DNA of 55,437 bases from a virus. Numbering within the stretch: position 1 is the stretch's first letter; every line of letters starts with the position of its first letter. The position numbers were made by a program, and so were the translations under genes. Location of the stretch: IMG/VR virus record IMGVR_UViG_3300030451_002683, positions 48,061 through 103,497 of that record; one strand, written 5' to 3'. The notes beneath the pieces were generated by a model. That model worked only from the letters and a program-made list of their open reading frames with translations. It did no database searches and was not told where the DNA came from. Below, piece by piece: positions 43,404 through 52,575 of the stretch.

Positions 43404-44948
43404 TTATGTCCAAATAGCATGCGCTTCGGGCATTTCCCATTGCATACCAGCTTCAGTTAGAATCATATCTACTCTACGATCGACACCTGAGTTCTCTAAT
43501 GTTTGAACCCCTACGTAGACTGAAGTATCTCTGTTTAAACCATTACCAACAAGTGGGCGATAAGCACAATGCTTCATATTGATACCAATCATTTTGATTT
43601 GTGTGCTATCTAAGTGGATGTTTCTAGCCACATTCATATCACCATAAGGTGTTGCGAATGTAGTAATATCTACACCAAACACTTTTTTCTTGCCAGTCAT
43701 AGCGAAATCTGCTCTAAATTGATCAGATATGTGAACATTGTTTTTAAAGTATCCACCTAGTTTATGCATCCAATTATATACAGGAGTAGAAACAAAGAAA
43801 ATTGTTGCTTGATTACTATTGTATCTAGGATCAACATAACTTGATAAATCATCTAAAAACATATCAGCTGTTTTAGTGCCAGTATCTAAACTAAAAGCAT
43901 TACCATACTGAGTAATAAAGTCAACAGCACCTTGAGTGTAGTTAACACCATCACTATCAGTATATTGAGAACCAAATAATAAAGATTGCTCAATATCATA
44001 TTTGTGCTCAATTAACTTTTCTCTCCAAACTCTAGCCCACTCATTTGGCTCATACTTCAAGATTGTTGCTCTAGACGTATTTGTCATAGCACAAGAAGTT
44101 TTCCAAATTTGAGTAAGACCATAGCCTGTAGAGTATGGCTGATCTTTCCATGTTTCTGGGTATCCAGTACCTTCACCAAATGCTGTACCAACTACATAAC
44201 ATCTTTTTCTTTCAAGATAATCTGCAATTGAAAAACCTGAAACATCTACAGCATCTATAGCATTATTGTGAGCTACATAAGATAATAACTCAGTTGCGCT
44301 AGATGTGCCTTTGACTATTTTACATTTTAAGTTAGCAGCGTTTGACACTGAATTAGTATCAACTTCCATAACTTTTGCAATTAAATAATCAGTAGGTGCA
44401 GTTGCTTCAGCTGCACTTGAGTCATCCCAAGAATCAGTATTTGCACTTGTTGAGTGAGGTATTTTAATCATCTGACCTTCAATGAAGAAAGCAGGCTGTG
44501 TGCCAGCATCTCCAGGTGAGATTTCGTTGTTAGAATTACCATATACATTCTGCAAATTACCTGCAGATTTGTAATCAGTAATCATTGTAAAATAATAAAT
44601 GTCACCAGCATTTACATCACCAGCAGCTATTGCAGCTGTTTTAGTACTACCATCTATTGATGCAGGAGCTGATTGACCGTGATTTGCTACATAAGCGTAA
44701 CGTTTATGCCACGAAGGTCTTTTCTCTGTGAATTTAAAAGAAGGATCATCAGTAGCTTTTTTAGATGCTTTTGCAAGAAATCTAAAAAAAGGATCTTGAG
44801 CTATTGATAGCTCAGAAACTCTATCACCAAAGTTAAACTTTCTTCTAAGATCGCCAGTGTCTAATCCCGTACCGTGACGAGGACCAGAAGATACACCATT
44901 CGTACTAACCGTATCGCTGTATGTCTCTAGACTAAATAAGTCTGCCAT
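43404..44948 (-). CDS. Major capsid protein
   Basis: The ATG at 44948 has GGAG 8 bases upstream. The 514-aa product is preceded by the scaffold gene and followed by the decoration-like gene, the usual order. Features of HK97-fold capsids are seen loosely: a helical N-terminal arm (~30-65), a long central beta/alpha region, and P-domain-like helices near W-R-E-K-L-I-E-H-K-Y-D-I-E-Q-S-L-L-F-G. It is a longer capsid than typical (300-400 aa), so it may carry an inserted domain around residues 80-210 (Ala/Asp/Thr-rich). Identification rests on context and general build. Confidence 0.72.
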   Translation of the reverse strand: MADLFSLETYSDTVSTNGVSSGPRHGTGLDTGDLRRKFNFGDRVSELSIAQDPFFRFLAKASKKATDDPSFKFTEKRPSWHKRYAYVANHGQSAPASIDGSTKTAAIAAGDVNAGDIYYFTMITDYKSAGNLQNVYGNSNNEISPGDAGTQPAFFIEGQMIKIPHSTSANTDSWDDSSAAEATAPTDYLIAKVMEVDTNSVSNAANLKCKIVKGTSSATELLSYVAHNNAIDAVDVSGFSIADYLERKRCYVVGTAFGEGTGYPETWKDQPYSTGYGLTQIWKTSCAMTNTSRATILKYEPNEWARVWREKLIEHKYDIEQSLLFGSQYTDSDGVNYTQGAVDFITQYGNAFSLDTGTKTADMFLDDLSSYVDPRYNSNQATIFFVSTPVYNWMHKLGGYFKNNVHISDQFRADFAMTGKKKVFGVDITTFATPYGDMNVARNIHLDSTQIKMIGINMKHCAYRPLVGNGLNRDTSVYVGVQTLENSGVDRRVDMILTEAGMQWEMPEAHAIWT

Positions 44949-45041
44949 TGGACCATCTCCATTTCTGTCGTTCCCTCAACTGCATATTAAATATGCCTTC
45001 GGTTCAGACTAAATTAAGTTCGGTAGATGGTCTTACCCAAT
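44949..45041 (-). promoter_or_regulatory. Structured leader of the capsid gene
   Basis: On the minus strand GACCATCT (45032-45025) can pair with AGATGGTC (44958-44951) to close most of this leader; the second half includes part of the capsid Shine-Dalgarno GGAG (44960-44957). Within it GCATAT/ATATGC (44982-44987, 44991-44996) form a perfect 6-bp hairpin. The stem could limit ribosome access until opened, for example by translation of the upstream scaffold gene. Confidence 0.5.
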
Positions 45042-45893
45042 CTATCCGAACAAGTTATCTACATTACCATCAAGGTTTAACAGCCCATCAAAAATTTGAT
45101 CGGATGCACCTTTTTTACCAGAACCTTGACTGTTTGAATCACTAGCGCTTGTCGGCATGTTTCTTACATTTTTCATTTGATTAAGCATATCAGCTTTTGT
45201 TGCGTCAGCAACATTTTTGCTTGCCTTATCTTTGTTAAGGATAAAGTAAACATCATCTAATGTGAGTTTTCTTTCTTTAGCATTTTCTCTAAAGCTATTA
45301 AACTCTTCTTCAGTCATACCATGTTTATTTTTAAACTCTTCTTCTTGTTTTTTCTGTAATAACCTAGATTGAACTTGAGCTGCGTTTTGTTTTTCTTGTG
45401 TCAAAACTTGCCCTATTCTTTCTTGAACTACAGAATCAACATGAGCTGCAAGAACTTTAGCTGAATCTGATGCAGGGTTTTCAATAGCTTCCGTTGGGTC
45501 GTATTGAAAATCTTCTGCTAAATTCAGATATTGTTTTACATCCTGAGTTGGTTGACCTCCATTTTGTAAGTAATTACGTACATGATCAACAAGTCCGCTA
45601 TCTGTTTTCATCGCTTCAAGTACTGGCATAAATGGTTCTAGTTGACGAAGTTTATCATTTAACTTGACTGCTTCTCTACTTGAATCTTTATACCTTTTCT
45701 TGTAAGGATTACTTTCGTTATCCCAGTTGTCTGTGGAGCCAGCAGGTTCTTCCTGTTGGGTTACCTCTTGAACTGTTTCTTCCTGGTTACTTCCCTCTGT
45801 GACAGTTCCATTTACAGAACTCTCAAGTTGAGCAAAGAAATCGTCCGAAGAGTCAGAAAATACTTCCTGAGTTACTTCTTTTTCTTCATTCAT
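45042..45893 (-). CDS. Capsid scaffolding protein-like (283 aa)
   Basis: The ATG at 45893 follows AAGGAGAAA. The product is strongly acidic at the start (Glu/Asp/Ser/Gln-rich), has a helical, Lys/Gln-rich middle likely to be a coiled coil (~150-240) and a polar end. Low complexity, charge and location between portal and capsid genes are typical of internal scaffolds, which leave or are lost before DNA entry. Confidence 0.72.
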   Translation of the reverse strand: MNEEKEVTQEVFSDSSDDFFAQLESSVNGTVTEGSNQEETVQEVTQQEEPAGSTDNWDNESNPYKKRYKDSSREAVKLNDKLRQLEPFMPVLEAMKTDSGLVDHVRNYLQNGGQPTQDVKQYLNLAEDFQYDPTEAIENPASDSAKVLAAHVDSVVQERIGQVLTQEKQNAAQVQSRLLQKKQEEEFKNKHGMTEEEFNSFRENAKERKLTLDDVYFILNKDKASKNVADATKADMLNQMKNVRNMPTSASDSNSQGSGKKGASDQIFDGLLNLDGNVDNLFG

Positions 45894-45933
45894 TTGTTTT
45901 CTCCTTTATTTTAAGAAATATTTTGTTGCAAAT

Positions 45934-48258
45934 CTAAGAATCTTTTTCGTTACTTTGCAACCCTTTTATTATATTATTTGCATTCATTGCAATTTTTTCA
46001 CTTTCTAATTGCGTTTTATCTGATAAAGCTTTTGTTGCTTTTGTTGCGCCTTCTTTAATAATCCTTGAAGCTAACTTTTGTTCTGCCTCTGTTTGTAAGT
46101 AGGCTTTTTTAAGACCAGTTTTTAATTGTTCTTTTTGTTTTGTTATTTCCATCTCAGCATCTTGAACTTTACCTTTAATACCTGCTTGAACAAGTTGTCT
46201 TTGTAATGTCTCAATTGTTCCTTCTTTATCTTTTATAGCTTCTTCCATAGAAGATAATTGACTTTGCATTTGAGCATACATAGATTTTCTTTGAGCAATA
46301 GTTTCTTTATTCTTAATATCTGTTTCTGATAATACTGCTATATCATCTACTACTCCAAGTTGTAATAATTCTTTTAACTCTGACAAATATGCCCATCTAT
46401 TAACTGGCAATGTTGATCCAGATATAATTCTAACATCAAATTTAGCAGTTTGATAGTCATGCATTTTACCAATAGCTTCACCAAAATCATTATACATAGG
46501 GATATTAATTTCTACTTGCTTATCTTCTTGTAATGCGTTTGGTTGTACTATTCTAAATACTTTATGTGAACTATAGACAGCTTGAGTAAACTGTTTAACA
46601 ATTTCTCCTGTGTGTTTTAATGCAGGGTCTAAACAATTTTGCATCCATTGTTTTATTCTTCTTGTTCCATATTCATCCATAGCTAACATACCTCTGTATG
46701 TTTCATTTGCAGAACCTGAATCACCCATCATTGTAGAATAAATACCTGCTAAATATTCCATATCACTTTTACCCATCTGTATTAAATCATAAAATGCACT
46801 ACTAAGAGGAGCAGGCTGAACAGGAGTTGGAGCTGTTGACCCAGGTCTTATTGGTAACAATGCTCCAGGGCTACTAGAATATTTTTCCCAATAATCTGCA
46901 TCAATACTTCCTTCTTCATGTAACCATCTTAAGCTACTTCCTAAAGATGCGTTATGAACTAATATTTGATGTGCTTTATTAATTTCTCTTTGCTTACCAA
47001 TTAATGGAGATACTGCACTAATAGGATATGGAGTTCCTGTCCATTTATAGTGAAATGGAATAATAGGATATTCTGTAATACCTTCAGGAAACTCTTTTTC
47101 GTATAACATTTTATCTCCTGCTACACAAGTAAGCTTTATTTGATTTTTATAAAACTTAACTGAATCCACTAACATTTCTTCAAATGTAGGTTCTTTCATC
47201 ATTTCTTTAAACTGCTCTTCTGGAACAACAACGTTTTCTACTTTTGTTATTTCAGCCATCATTTTTCCTTCAAGTTCTACTCTAGCAGATTCAATTTGAA
47301 ATTCAATATCTTCCTGTAATTTTTTTATTTCTAACTCGTATCTTTCAGGAAGCATTTGGCCTTGTTGTAAAGCCATATCCATTTGTTGTTTTTGTTCTAA
47401 AAACTTTACATTTAATTCTTCTTGCATACTTTTAAGCTGATCGTTTATAGAATTTTTCATTTCTTTTAAAACTTCATCATTAGGAGTCGTACGCATAAAT
47501 ACGTTTATAAAAGGCATTTTAACTTTTTCATATAATTCAAAATACTCTAAAAGTTCATCATGTTCACCTGTATTAGGATCAACAGATTCACTAGAATTTA
47601 TATCTTTATATGCAAAATCTTTTTTAAAGTCTCCAGTAGATTTTTCACTTAAATTATTTTCATCGTCAAAGCCTGACGAAGCAGAATTAATTTTTCTAAT
47701 TTGATCTGGATACAGTTTCTTTAAATGTTCTTTAGGTAATATTTTTCTACATAACATAAATGCTGCATCTCTAAATAATAAGTCTCTAGCTTTAGGATCT
47801 ACAAATATATCAAATGGCTCAGGCTGTTTTATAACAACATCACCCATACCTTGATCTGCATCTCTGTCTATTGTTACCATTAAATAACCTATAGACTTTG
47901 TAACGCAATCATTTATACAATTAGCAAATATTGTTGCACCATCAGAAATACTCCATATATAATCTGCTATATCTGAAAATACTGCAGCCACATCTGTATC
48001 AGAACCATCTACACCTACAGCTTGCCATCTTGGACCATTTGCTGTAGCATAAAAATTTAACATTTCTACAACAGGCATAATTCTGTTAATAGTAAATGTA
48101 GGCATGCCCTGTTCTTCTAATGTAACCCTTTCTTCTTCTGATAGTTGATTGTCATTAGAAAAGTCGTAACCTTTTTGGTTTACATATTCCCATTGTGCTC
48201 TACTATCTCCATCTGCTAATTCAAATATTTTATGTACTCTCTCTACTTTTTTACTCAT
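45934..48258 (-). CDS. Portal protein, P22-type
   Basis: The 774-aa product is the right size and is preceded by terminase genes. Blocks typical of the P22-type portal family are present: an early Q-G-M-P-T-F-T-I-N-R-I-M-P-V-V segment, D-V-V-I-K-Q-P-E-P-F-D-I-F-V-D-P-K-A-R-D, and a P-I-I-P-F-H-Y-K-W-T-G block near the middle. The C-terminal ~150 residues are a long Lys/Glu/Gln coiled coil, the barrel that reaches into the head. It forms the 12-fold ring for DNA entry and for attachment of the tail. Confidence 0.85.
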   Translation of the reverse strand: MSKKVERVHKIFELADGDSRAQWEYVNQKGYDFSNDNQLSEEERVTLEEQGMPTFTINRIMPVVEMLNFYATANGPRWQAVGVDGSDTDVAAVFSDIADYIWSISDGATIFANCINDCVTKSIGYLMVTIDRDADQGMGDVVIKQPEPFDIFVDPKARDLLFRDAAFMLCRKILPKEHLKKLYPDQIRKINSASSGFDDENNLSEKSTGDFKKDFAYKDINSSESVDPNTGEHDELLEYFELYEKVKMPFINVFMRTTPNDEVLKEMKNSINDQLKSMQEELNVKFLEQKQQMDMALQQGQMLPERYELEIKKLQEDIEFQIESARVELEGKMMAEITKVENVVVPEEQFKEMMKEPTFEEMLVDSVKFYKNQIKLTCVAGDKMLYEKEFPEGITEYPIIPFHYKWTGTPYPISAVSPLIGKQREINKAHQILVHNASLGSSLRWLHEEGSIDADYWEKYSSSPGALLPIRPGSTAPTPVQPAPLSSAFYDLIQMGKSDMEYLAGIYSTMMGDSGSANETYRGMLAMDEYGTRRIKQWMQNCLDPALKHTGEIVKQFTQAVYSSHKVFRIVQPNALQEDKQVEINIPMYNDFGEAIGKMHDYQTAKFDVRIISGSTLPVNRWAYLSELKELLQLGVVDDIAVLSETDIKNKETIAQRKSMYAQMQSQLSSMEEAIKDKEGTIETLQRQLVQAGIKGKVQDAEMEITKQKEQLKTGLKKAYLQTEAEQKLASRIIKEGATKATKALSDKTQLESEKIAMNANNIIKGLQSNEKDS

Positions 48259-48548
48259 TAGTATCCCATCATTTTATTTTGTGTTGTTTCAAAAGGCATA
48301 GACTGTTTAGTAGTAGAGCCTGTGTTAAAACTTGGAGGTTTTAGTCCTGGAGTTTTCATGTCTCTAGAACCACCTCTGTTATCTAATCCTTGTCCAAAAG
48401 CAAAATCTAAATTATTACCAACACTAGAATATAAATCCATATCTTGGTTTTGCTGTTGCATAGGAACGCCTAACATTTTAGATGTTCTTTGCGCTGCTTC
48501 ATATCCAGCTTTTGTATAAGGAAATTTAAAATCTCCTACATTTGGCAT
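48258..48548 (-). CDS. Small virion-like protein (96 aa) with MPxVG-YTKAG motif
   Basis: The ATG at 48548 follows AAGGAG; its stop overlaps the portal start by one base. It begins M-P-N-V-G ... F-P-Y-T-K-A-G-Y-E-A-A, like the 39-aa basic protein at 38022-38141. The remainder is Gln/Asn/Gly/Met-rich and disordered-looking. Possibly a portal- or head-associated factor. Confidence 0.65.
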   Translation of the reverse strand: MPNVGDFKFPYTKAGYEAAQRTSKMLGVPMQQQNQDMDLYSSVGNNLDFAFGQGLDNRGGSRDMKTPGLKPPSFNTGSTTKQSMPFETTQNKMMGY

Positions 48549-48557
48549 AATTTCTCC

Positions 48558-50114
48558 TTACGCTGTTATCCAGCTTTTTGCAGCTGGTCGATGTTTTATC
48601 CAAACACCTTCTCTGTTTTTATTTAGAGACTTTGGTGGATGTGCATGTTTACACGCATAAGCCAAAGCATCTATAGTATCATCATGTCCCATTCTAGGAC
48701 CGAATGTAAAAATTTCATGCTGTAAATCGTAGTGCTCTTTTCTAAGATACATACTTTTTATAGCAAATCTTTGTGCAAGTATTTCCTGTATTCTATCTCT
48801 TTTACTCATTCTGTTACCAGGTTTCTCAGCAACATACTTTACACTAAAATCATTTCTTCGTCTCATTTCTGAAACAAGCGCTTGAAATATTGGCTTAGAC
48901 ATTGTTGTGTCTTCAATGGTAAAAAGAGAGGGGTGATAAATTTTGTTATAATCAAACAAATGATCCACAATCCCTTTTTTACCATCGCCAGGAATCCCCA
49001 AAACAGGTAATGACCTATTACGAAGATAGTCAAGCACATAGCAATTATTGTCACTATCAACAGCGACAATGAGGATAACACTAAAGTCAGTATCTCTTCT
49101 AGCGCTATCCGTAGCTGGATCAACTCCCGCAAAGACGTTAACAGGCTTTTCAGTTCCATCCTTAAATAGGATAAAGTTAACTCCAGTATCTTCATCATGT
49201 TTAAATCTTCCGTCCCAGTATTGTATATGATCTCTAGTAAAAATTGCATCTTCTGCATTCTGTACTTCCATCATATACTCTTGATAAAATTTTTGTGGCT
49301 GCCCTGAATCTGCGTAAAACTTTTTCTTACGCTCCATTTCTTCTTGACCAAACCATCCAGGCCATAAAGAAGTGCCGTCTGGCTGTAAAGCTTTATAGCT
49401 TATTACATGCCAACTATATTTTTCACCTTGTTTTTCAGCTTTTTCTTTACCGACAAGTATATTTTGTATAAAGGAGTCAAAGTGAACAGGAGTTCCATTA
49501 ATCCTAAGCCTACCCGTATGAGGCTCAAGAGCAGGGAAAACAACTGCGGTAACAAGATTCGCAATTTTAGCACGAGACTCAGCCGTAATGGTATTATTTT
49601 CATCTTCAAAGTCGTCCAGAACGATGAGGTCGTACCTTTTATGAAGTTTAGCTCCTCCTCTAATTCCTGACAAATTTGATTTTGATATAAGTTTACATCC
49701 ATTTGTTAGCTCTATATCGTCTTCTGTCCATTTTTTACCTTTTAAATTACCGAAATAATACGAAACTTTTTCATTATATTCCAAATGGTATTTTATATAA
49801 TCTAGATTTGGTACACTAATTTTAGACGAGGCAGCAACCCATCCATAAAACAAAGGATCTGTTGCAAAACAGAAATCTCTCATAATACTACACTTAGTAA
49901 GTACAGTTTTTCCGTGACCTCTAGGAAGGATTACAGCTAATTGTCGTTTATCCATATCTGAAATAGAATCTGCTACCTCATAATGAAAAAAAGGAGTCTC
50001 ACTCCTCATAAAATCGTCTGCTAAAAATAGTTTACCAAACGCAATCATATCTTTTTGTGCAAGCATCAAAGCTTCTTCTGCTTTACTTACGTTTTGTGTA
50101 TTTATATTAGCCAT
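48558..50114 (-). CDS. Terminase large subunit
   Basis: Starts at ATG 50114, overlapping the previous stop. The 518-aa motor protein has a Walker A L-P-R-G-H-G-K69-T70, a Walker B L-I-V-L-D-D (163-168) followed by acidic residues, and a C-terminal RNase H-like nuclease domain with D332 and D336 (G-V-D-P-A-T-D) and a final D-D-T-I-D-A-L-A-Y-A. All expected ATPase and nuclease acidic residues are present. It packages DNA through the portal. Confidence 0.93.
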   Translation of the reverse strand: MANINTQNVSKAEEALMLAQKDMIAFGKLFLADDFMRSETPFFHYEVADSISDMDKRQLAVILPRGHGKTVLTKCSIMRDFCFATDPLFYGWVAASSKISVPNLDYIKYHLEYNEKVSYYFGNLKGKKWTEDDIELTNGCKLISKSNLSGIRGGAKLHKRYDLIVLDDFEDENNTITAESRAKIANLVTAVVFPALEPHTGRLRINGTPVHFDSFIQNILVGKEKAEKQGEKYSWHVISYKALQPDGTSLWPGWFGQEEMERKKKFYADSGQPQKFYQEYMMEVQNAEDAIFTRDHIQYWDGRFKHDEDTGVNFILFKDGTEKPVNVFAGVDPATDSARRDTDFSVILIVAVDSDNNCYVLDYLRNRSLPVLGIPGDGKKGIVDHLFDYNKIYHPSLFTIEDTTMSKPIFQALVSEMRRRNDFSVKYVAEKPGNRMSKRDRIQEILAQRFAIKSMYLRKEHYDLQHEIFTFGPRMGHDDTIDALAYACKHAHPPKSLNKNREGVWIKHRPAAKSWITA

Positions 50115-51604
50115 TATTTTTCAATTTTTTTTAATTTAGCTGATATAGGTATCTTACCTTTATTAGGTGGAAATGATGGCCCATATAAAGCATCAATATC
50201 TTTTTTGCCCCATATTTTTTTTAATTCTTTATTAAAATTATCTTTATACTTAGCTTGCTGTTTACTTAATTTTACTATTTGATCTGGACCTGTAGTTATT
50301 TCTGAAACTAATTTTACTTCATCTAAACCTAGAATTTTAGTTCCATAATGTCTTGCTACTTTTACAGGGTCTAATCGTTTTTTTCCTTTTGGACCTAATT
50401 GCGCTTTAAATAAAGTTTCTCCTGGATTTAAAGACATATTCCAAGTATCCCAAAGTCTATCATAAATAGGTTTTCCAAGATTACTATAAATTGGGTCAGA
50501 AACAAAATCTCTACCAAAACTTCCAACAATTTCGTCTACCTGTCCTAAAGAATTATTTAAATGCCATCTAAAATCAAGTTCTTTTGCATATTTATTTTTT
50601 TTATTATATTTCCAAAATTTTCCTTTATCAGCAAAAGCTATATCGCTAATATTGTCAGGTTTTGAACTAACATTAAAAACAGCTGACCTTGGTATATCAA
50701 ACTCAAAACTTACAACTCCAGGAACTTTACTTTTCTTTGAACCATATGAAGCTTTCATTGTTTTTAATAAAGCGTCTTTTACGCTCTTTGAACCAGTAAT
50801 ATAATTAAAATAACCTTTATAATTTTTAGGAGGTAAATTATGTAGTTCTCTGTTTAGATGGTATTCAGCAGCAGATTTAAAAGCAGCTTGATTTAAAGCA
50901 TCGTTTACATCTTTAGGATTCATGGTTGAAAAATTTGGGTCCATATTTCTACGAAAATCTAATTCTCTTGATAAAGTTAATTCGGGAGTATATAATGGCT
51001 CATCATCAATTATTGCTTTTTTTAATCCTGCCCAAAGCGATCTAGGTTCATCTAAAGACCCACCTAAAACACCTTGATTTGTATTTTTAAATTTTTTAAT
51101 TACCTGGTCTTTTGTAGGAAATTTATAAGCACCTCCAGGATCTTTTACATTGACCCAAGCTTTACTAAAACCTGATTTTAAAGCTTTTCCAGGGACACCA
51201 TAAACAGTTGGACCAGGAGCTAAAAATTTATTATATGTCTTAGCAAGAGCATTTGCAGATGAAGATAACTCTGATAATAATGGCCTATATTCATTACCAC
51301 CAAAATTTGTAGGTAATTTTTTAGGTAAAATTGCAGGTAATATTGCACTAGCTGCAGCAAGATTCCTCATATCATCTTTACCTCTATAATTATATATAGC
51401 AGCATTAGCCATATCTGCAACAGGACCATAAAAAGGATGAAGGCCAGCAACCCAAAGAGGAGCGTGAGCCATATCTTTTATAGATTCTTTCCATTGTTTA
51501 TTACTAAGTCCAGCATAAGTAGTAGGTACAGCACCACTCATAAGAGGTTCGCCTGTACTGCCACCTATATCAACACCTAAATATGGAAAATCACTTCCTC
51601 TCAT
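50114..51604 (-). CDS. Hypothetical protein between terminase subunits (496 aa)
   Basis: The ATG at 51604 overlaps the small terminase stop by four bases. The N-terminal third is Ala/Gly-rich with a membrane-like stretch (A-P-L-W-V-A-G-L ... P-V-A-D-M-A-N-A-A) and the rest is Lys/Asn/Tyr-rich, with a mixed alpha/beta pattern. It occurs between the two terminase genes. No enzyme motif or family recognised; a packaged or internal virion protein is one possibility. Confidence 0.6.
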   Translation of the reverse strand: MRGSDFPYLGVDIGGSTGEPLMSGAVPTTYAGLSNKQWKESIKDMAHAPLWVAGLHPFYGPVADMANAAIYNYRGKDDMRNLAAASAILPAILPKKLPTNFGGNEYRPLLSELSSSANALAKTYNKFLAPGPTVYGVPGKALKSGFSKAWVNVKDPGGAYKFPTKDQVIKKFKNTNQGVLGGSLDEPRSLWAGLKKAIIDDEPLYTPELTLSRELDFRRNMDPNFSTMNPKDVNDALNQAAFKSAAEYHLNRELHNLPPKNYKGYFNYITGSKSVKDALLKTMKASYGSKKSKVPGVVSFEFDIPRSAVFNVSSKPDNISDIAFADKGKFWKYNKKNKYAKELDFRWHLNNSLGQVDEIVGSFGRDFVSDPIYSNLGKPIYDRLWDTWNMSLNPGETLFKAQLGPKGKKRLDPVKVARHYGTKILGLDEVKLVSEITTGPDQIVKLSKQQAKYKDNFNKELKKIWGKKDIDALYGPSFPPNKGKIPISAKLKKIEK

Positions 51605-52329
51605 TCTATTTCTTTTGGCCTTTCAGCAGTTAATAGCTCTTTATCTTTAAATCCTTGAAATAAAGCTCCAGTTACTTGCGTAACAGTAGTCTTATTTTTA
51701 TCTTCTAAGTCCATAATATCAGATAGTTTAAATAATGCTTTTAACCTTGTTTCATCTTTTTCAGATGTTAACGCAATATTATTTATATTCTCTAGTACAG
51801 CTTTTTCATCTATACCTATTTCTTCTAATATAGGCTTTAATTCTTCTTTCATCGCAGTAGTTATCCTCTTTGTTTTAATAAGTTGCGCAGATTTATGCTT
51901 AGCATACCCAGGATTAACTGTAGGAAATGCTTTCATATATGCTTCTTGTGGAGTTAACCCAGATGCTATATATACAACGAAAAGATGTTCATGCTTACTT
52001 AGTACGGTCCGATCTAGCAGAACGTCTGCAGAACTCTTATTCCCCCCAAAGGAATAAATATTGAGTCTGCGCGAAGTGTCCATCTTCGCCTTGGAGGTTA
52101 CTGGAAAAGTCCCAGTGCACGTGCCAACGTATTCCCTAACCTTATTCCGCCCTTTCGGCACAACCATCTTTCCTTTGCGCAATATTTGTATATAGCACCC
52201 ATCATCAGCTTGTACCCAATCACCTATTTCAGCACTGCGCCAGTTACTTGCGATAACTAAATTATCAGGTAGTTCGCTTTGATCCTCAAAAACATAATGT
52301 TCTATTTTATTTACTTTATATACTCTCAT
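51601..52329 (-). CDS. Terminase small subunit with extra N-terminal domain
   Basis: A frame opens at TTG 52350, but the ATG at 52329 is preferred; the TTG lies in a hairpin. In the 242-aa product, residues ~110-150 have the helix-turn-helix of small terminases (S-G-L-T-P-Q-E-A-Y-M-K-A-F-P), followed by helical L-I-K-T-K-R-I and an oligomerisation segment to ~230. The first ~105 residues form an unrecognised domain (G-D-W-V-Q-A-D-D-G-C-Y-I-Q-I-L), encoded by visibly GC-richer DNA (about 51.99-52.28 kb) than its neighbours. It recognises packaging sites and cooperates with the large subunit. Confidence 0.72.
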   Translation of the reverse strand: MRVYKVNKIEHYVFEDQSELPDNLVIASNWRSAEIGDWVQADDGCYIQILRKGKMVVPKGRNKVREYVGTCTGTFPVTSKAKMDTSRRLNIYSFGGNKSSADVLLDRTVLSKHEHLFVVYIASGLTPQEAYMKAFPTVNPGYAKHKSAQLIKTKRITTAMKEELKPILEEIGIDEKAVLENINNIALTSEKDETRLKALFKLSDIMDLEDKNKTTVTQVTGALFQGFKDKELLTAERPKEIE

Positions 52330-52339
52330 AATAAACAAA

Positions 52340-52356
52340 GCCTCCGTCAAGGAGGC
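52340..52356 (-). promoter_or_regulatory. Hairpin holding the small terminase ribosome binding site
   Basis: GCCTCC and GGAGGC form a perfect 6-bp stem with a 5-base loop. On the minus strand the second arm contains the GGAGG that would serve the ATG at 52329, about 11 bases downstream, and it is followed by TTTGTTTATT. It can be read either as a partial terminator after the 58-aa gene or as a structure that masks the ribosome binding site. Confidence 0.5.
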
Positions 52357-52364
52357 GCTAACAA

Positions 52365-52541
52365 TTACGCCTTGGCGTATTCTTTATCCATCATTATATC
52401 TTCCATATCTTCGCTAGTTAGATTAGATACATTCTGCGCAGTTAACTCTGCAGGAGTTATATCATCTATAACCTCTTCTTGTATCCATTCTACTACATCG
52501 CTATTATCATCGTATACAATAGTTAGTATGTACTTTTTCAT
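52365..52541 (-). CDS. Small acidic hypothetical protein, first late gene (58 aa)
   Basis: Opens at ATG 52541 and closes at TAA 52365. The product is strongly acidic and starts with strands (K-K-Y-I-L-T-I-V-Y-D-D). There is no clear Shine-Dalgarno; the promoter-like motif lies only a few bases upstream, so the mRNA may be nearly leaderless. It is the first gene of the leftward late operon. Function unknown. Confidence 0.6.
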   Translation of the reverse strand: MKKYILTIVYDDNSDVVEWIQEEVIDDITPAELTAQNVSNLTSEDMEDIMMDKEYAKA

Positions 52542-52546
52542 GTAGA

Positions 52547-52575
52547 AATTTATTAAATGGATTATTTAAAAACAA
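52547..52575 (-). promoter_or_regulatory. Candidate late promoter motif, copy A
   Basis: On the minus strand this reads TTGTTTTTAAATAATCCATT then TAATAAATT and matches the copy at 27672-27700 in 26 of 29 bases. A sigma70-like reading gives TTGTTT and TAAATT with a 17-base spacer. It is immediately upstream of the late operon's first gene. Confidence 0.6.

Noticed and set aside
48863-49702. Alternative leftward and rightward ORFs inside the large terminase
   Set aside because: The large terminase frame has all catalytic motifs intact; the others have no ribosome binding sites and a shadow-like composition.
52329-52350. TTG start at 52350 for the small terminase
   Set aside because: It lies in the GCCTCC/GGAGGC stem and the ATG at 52329 follows a GGAGG.
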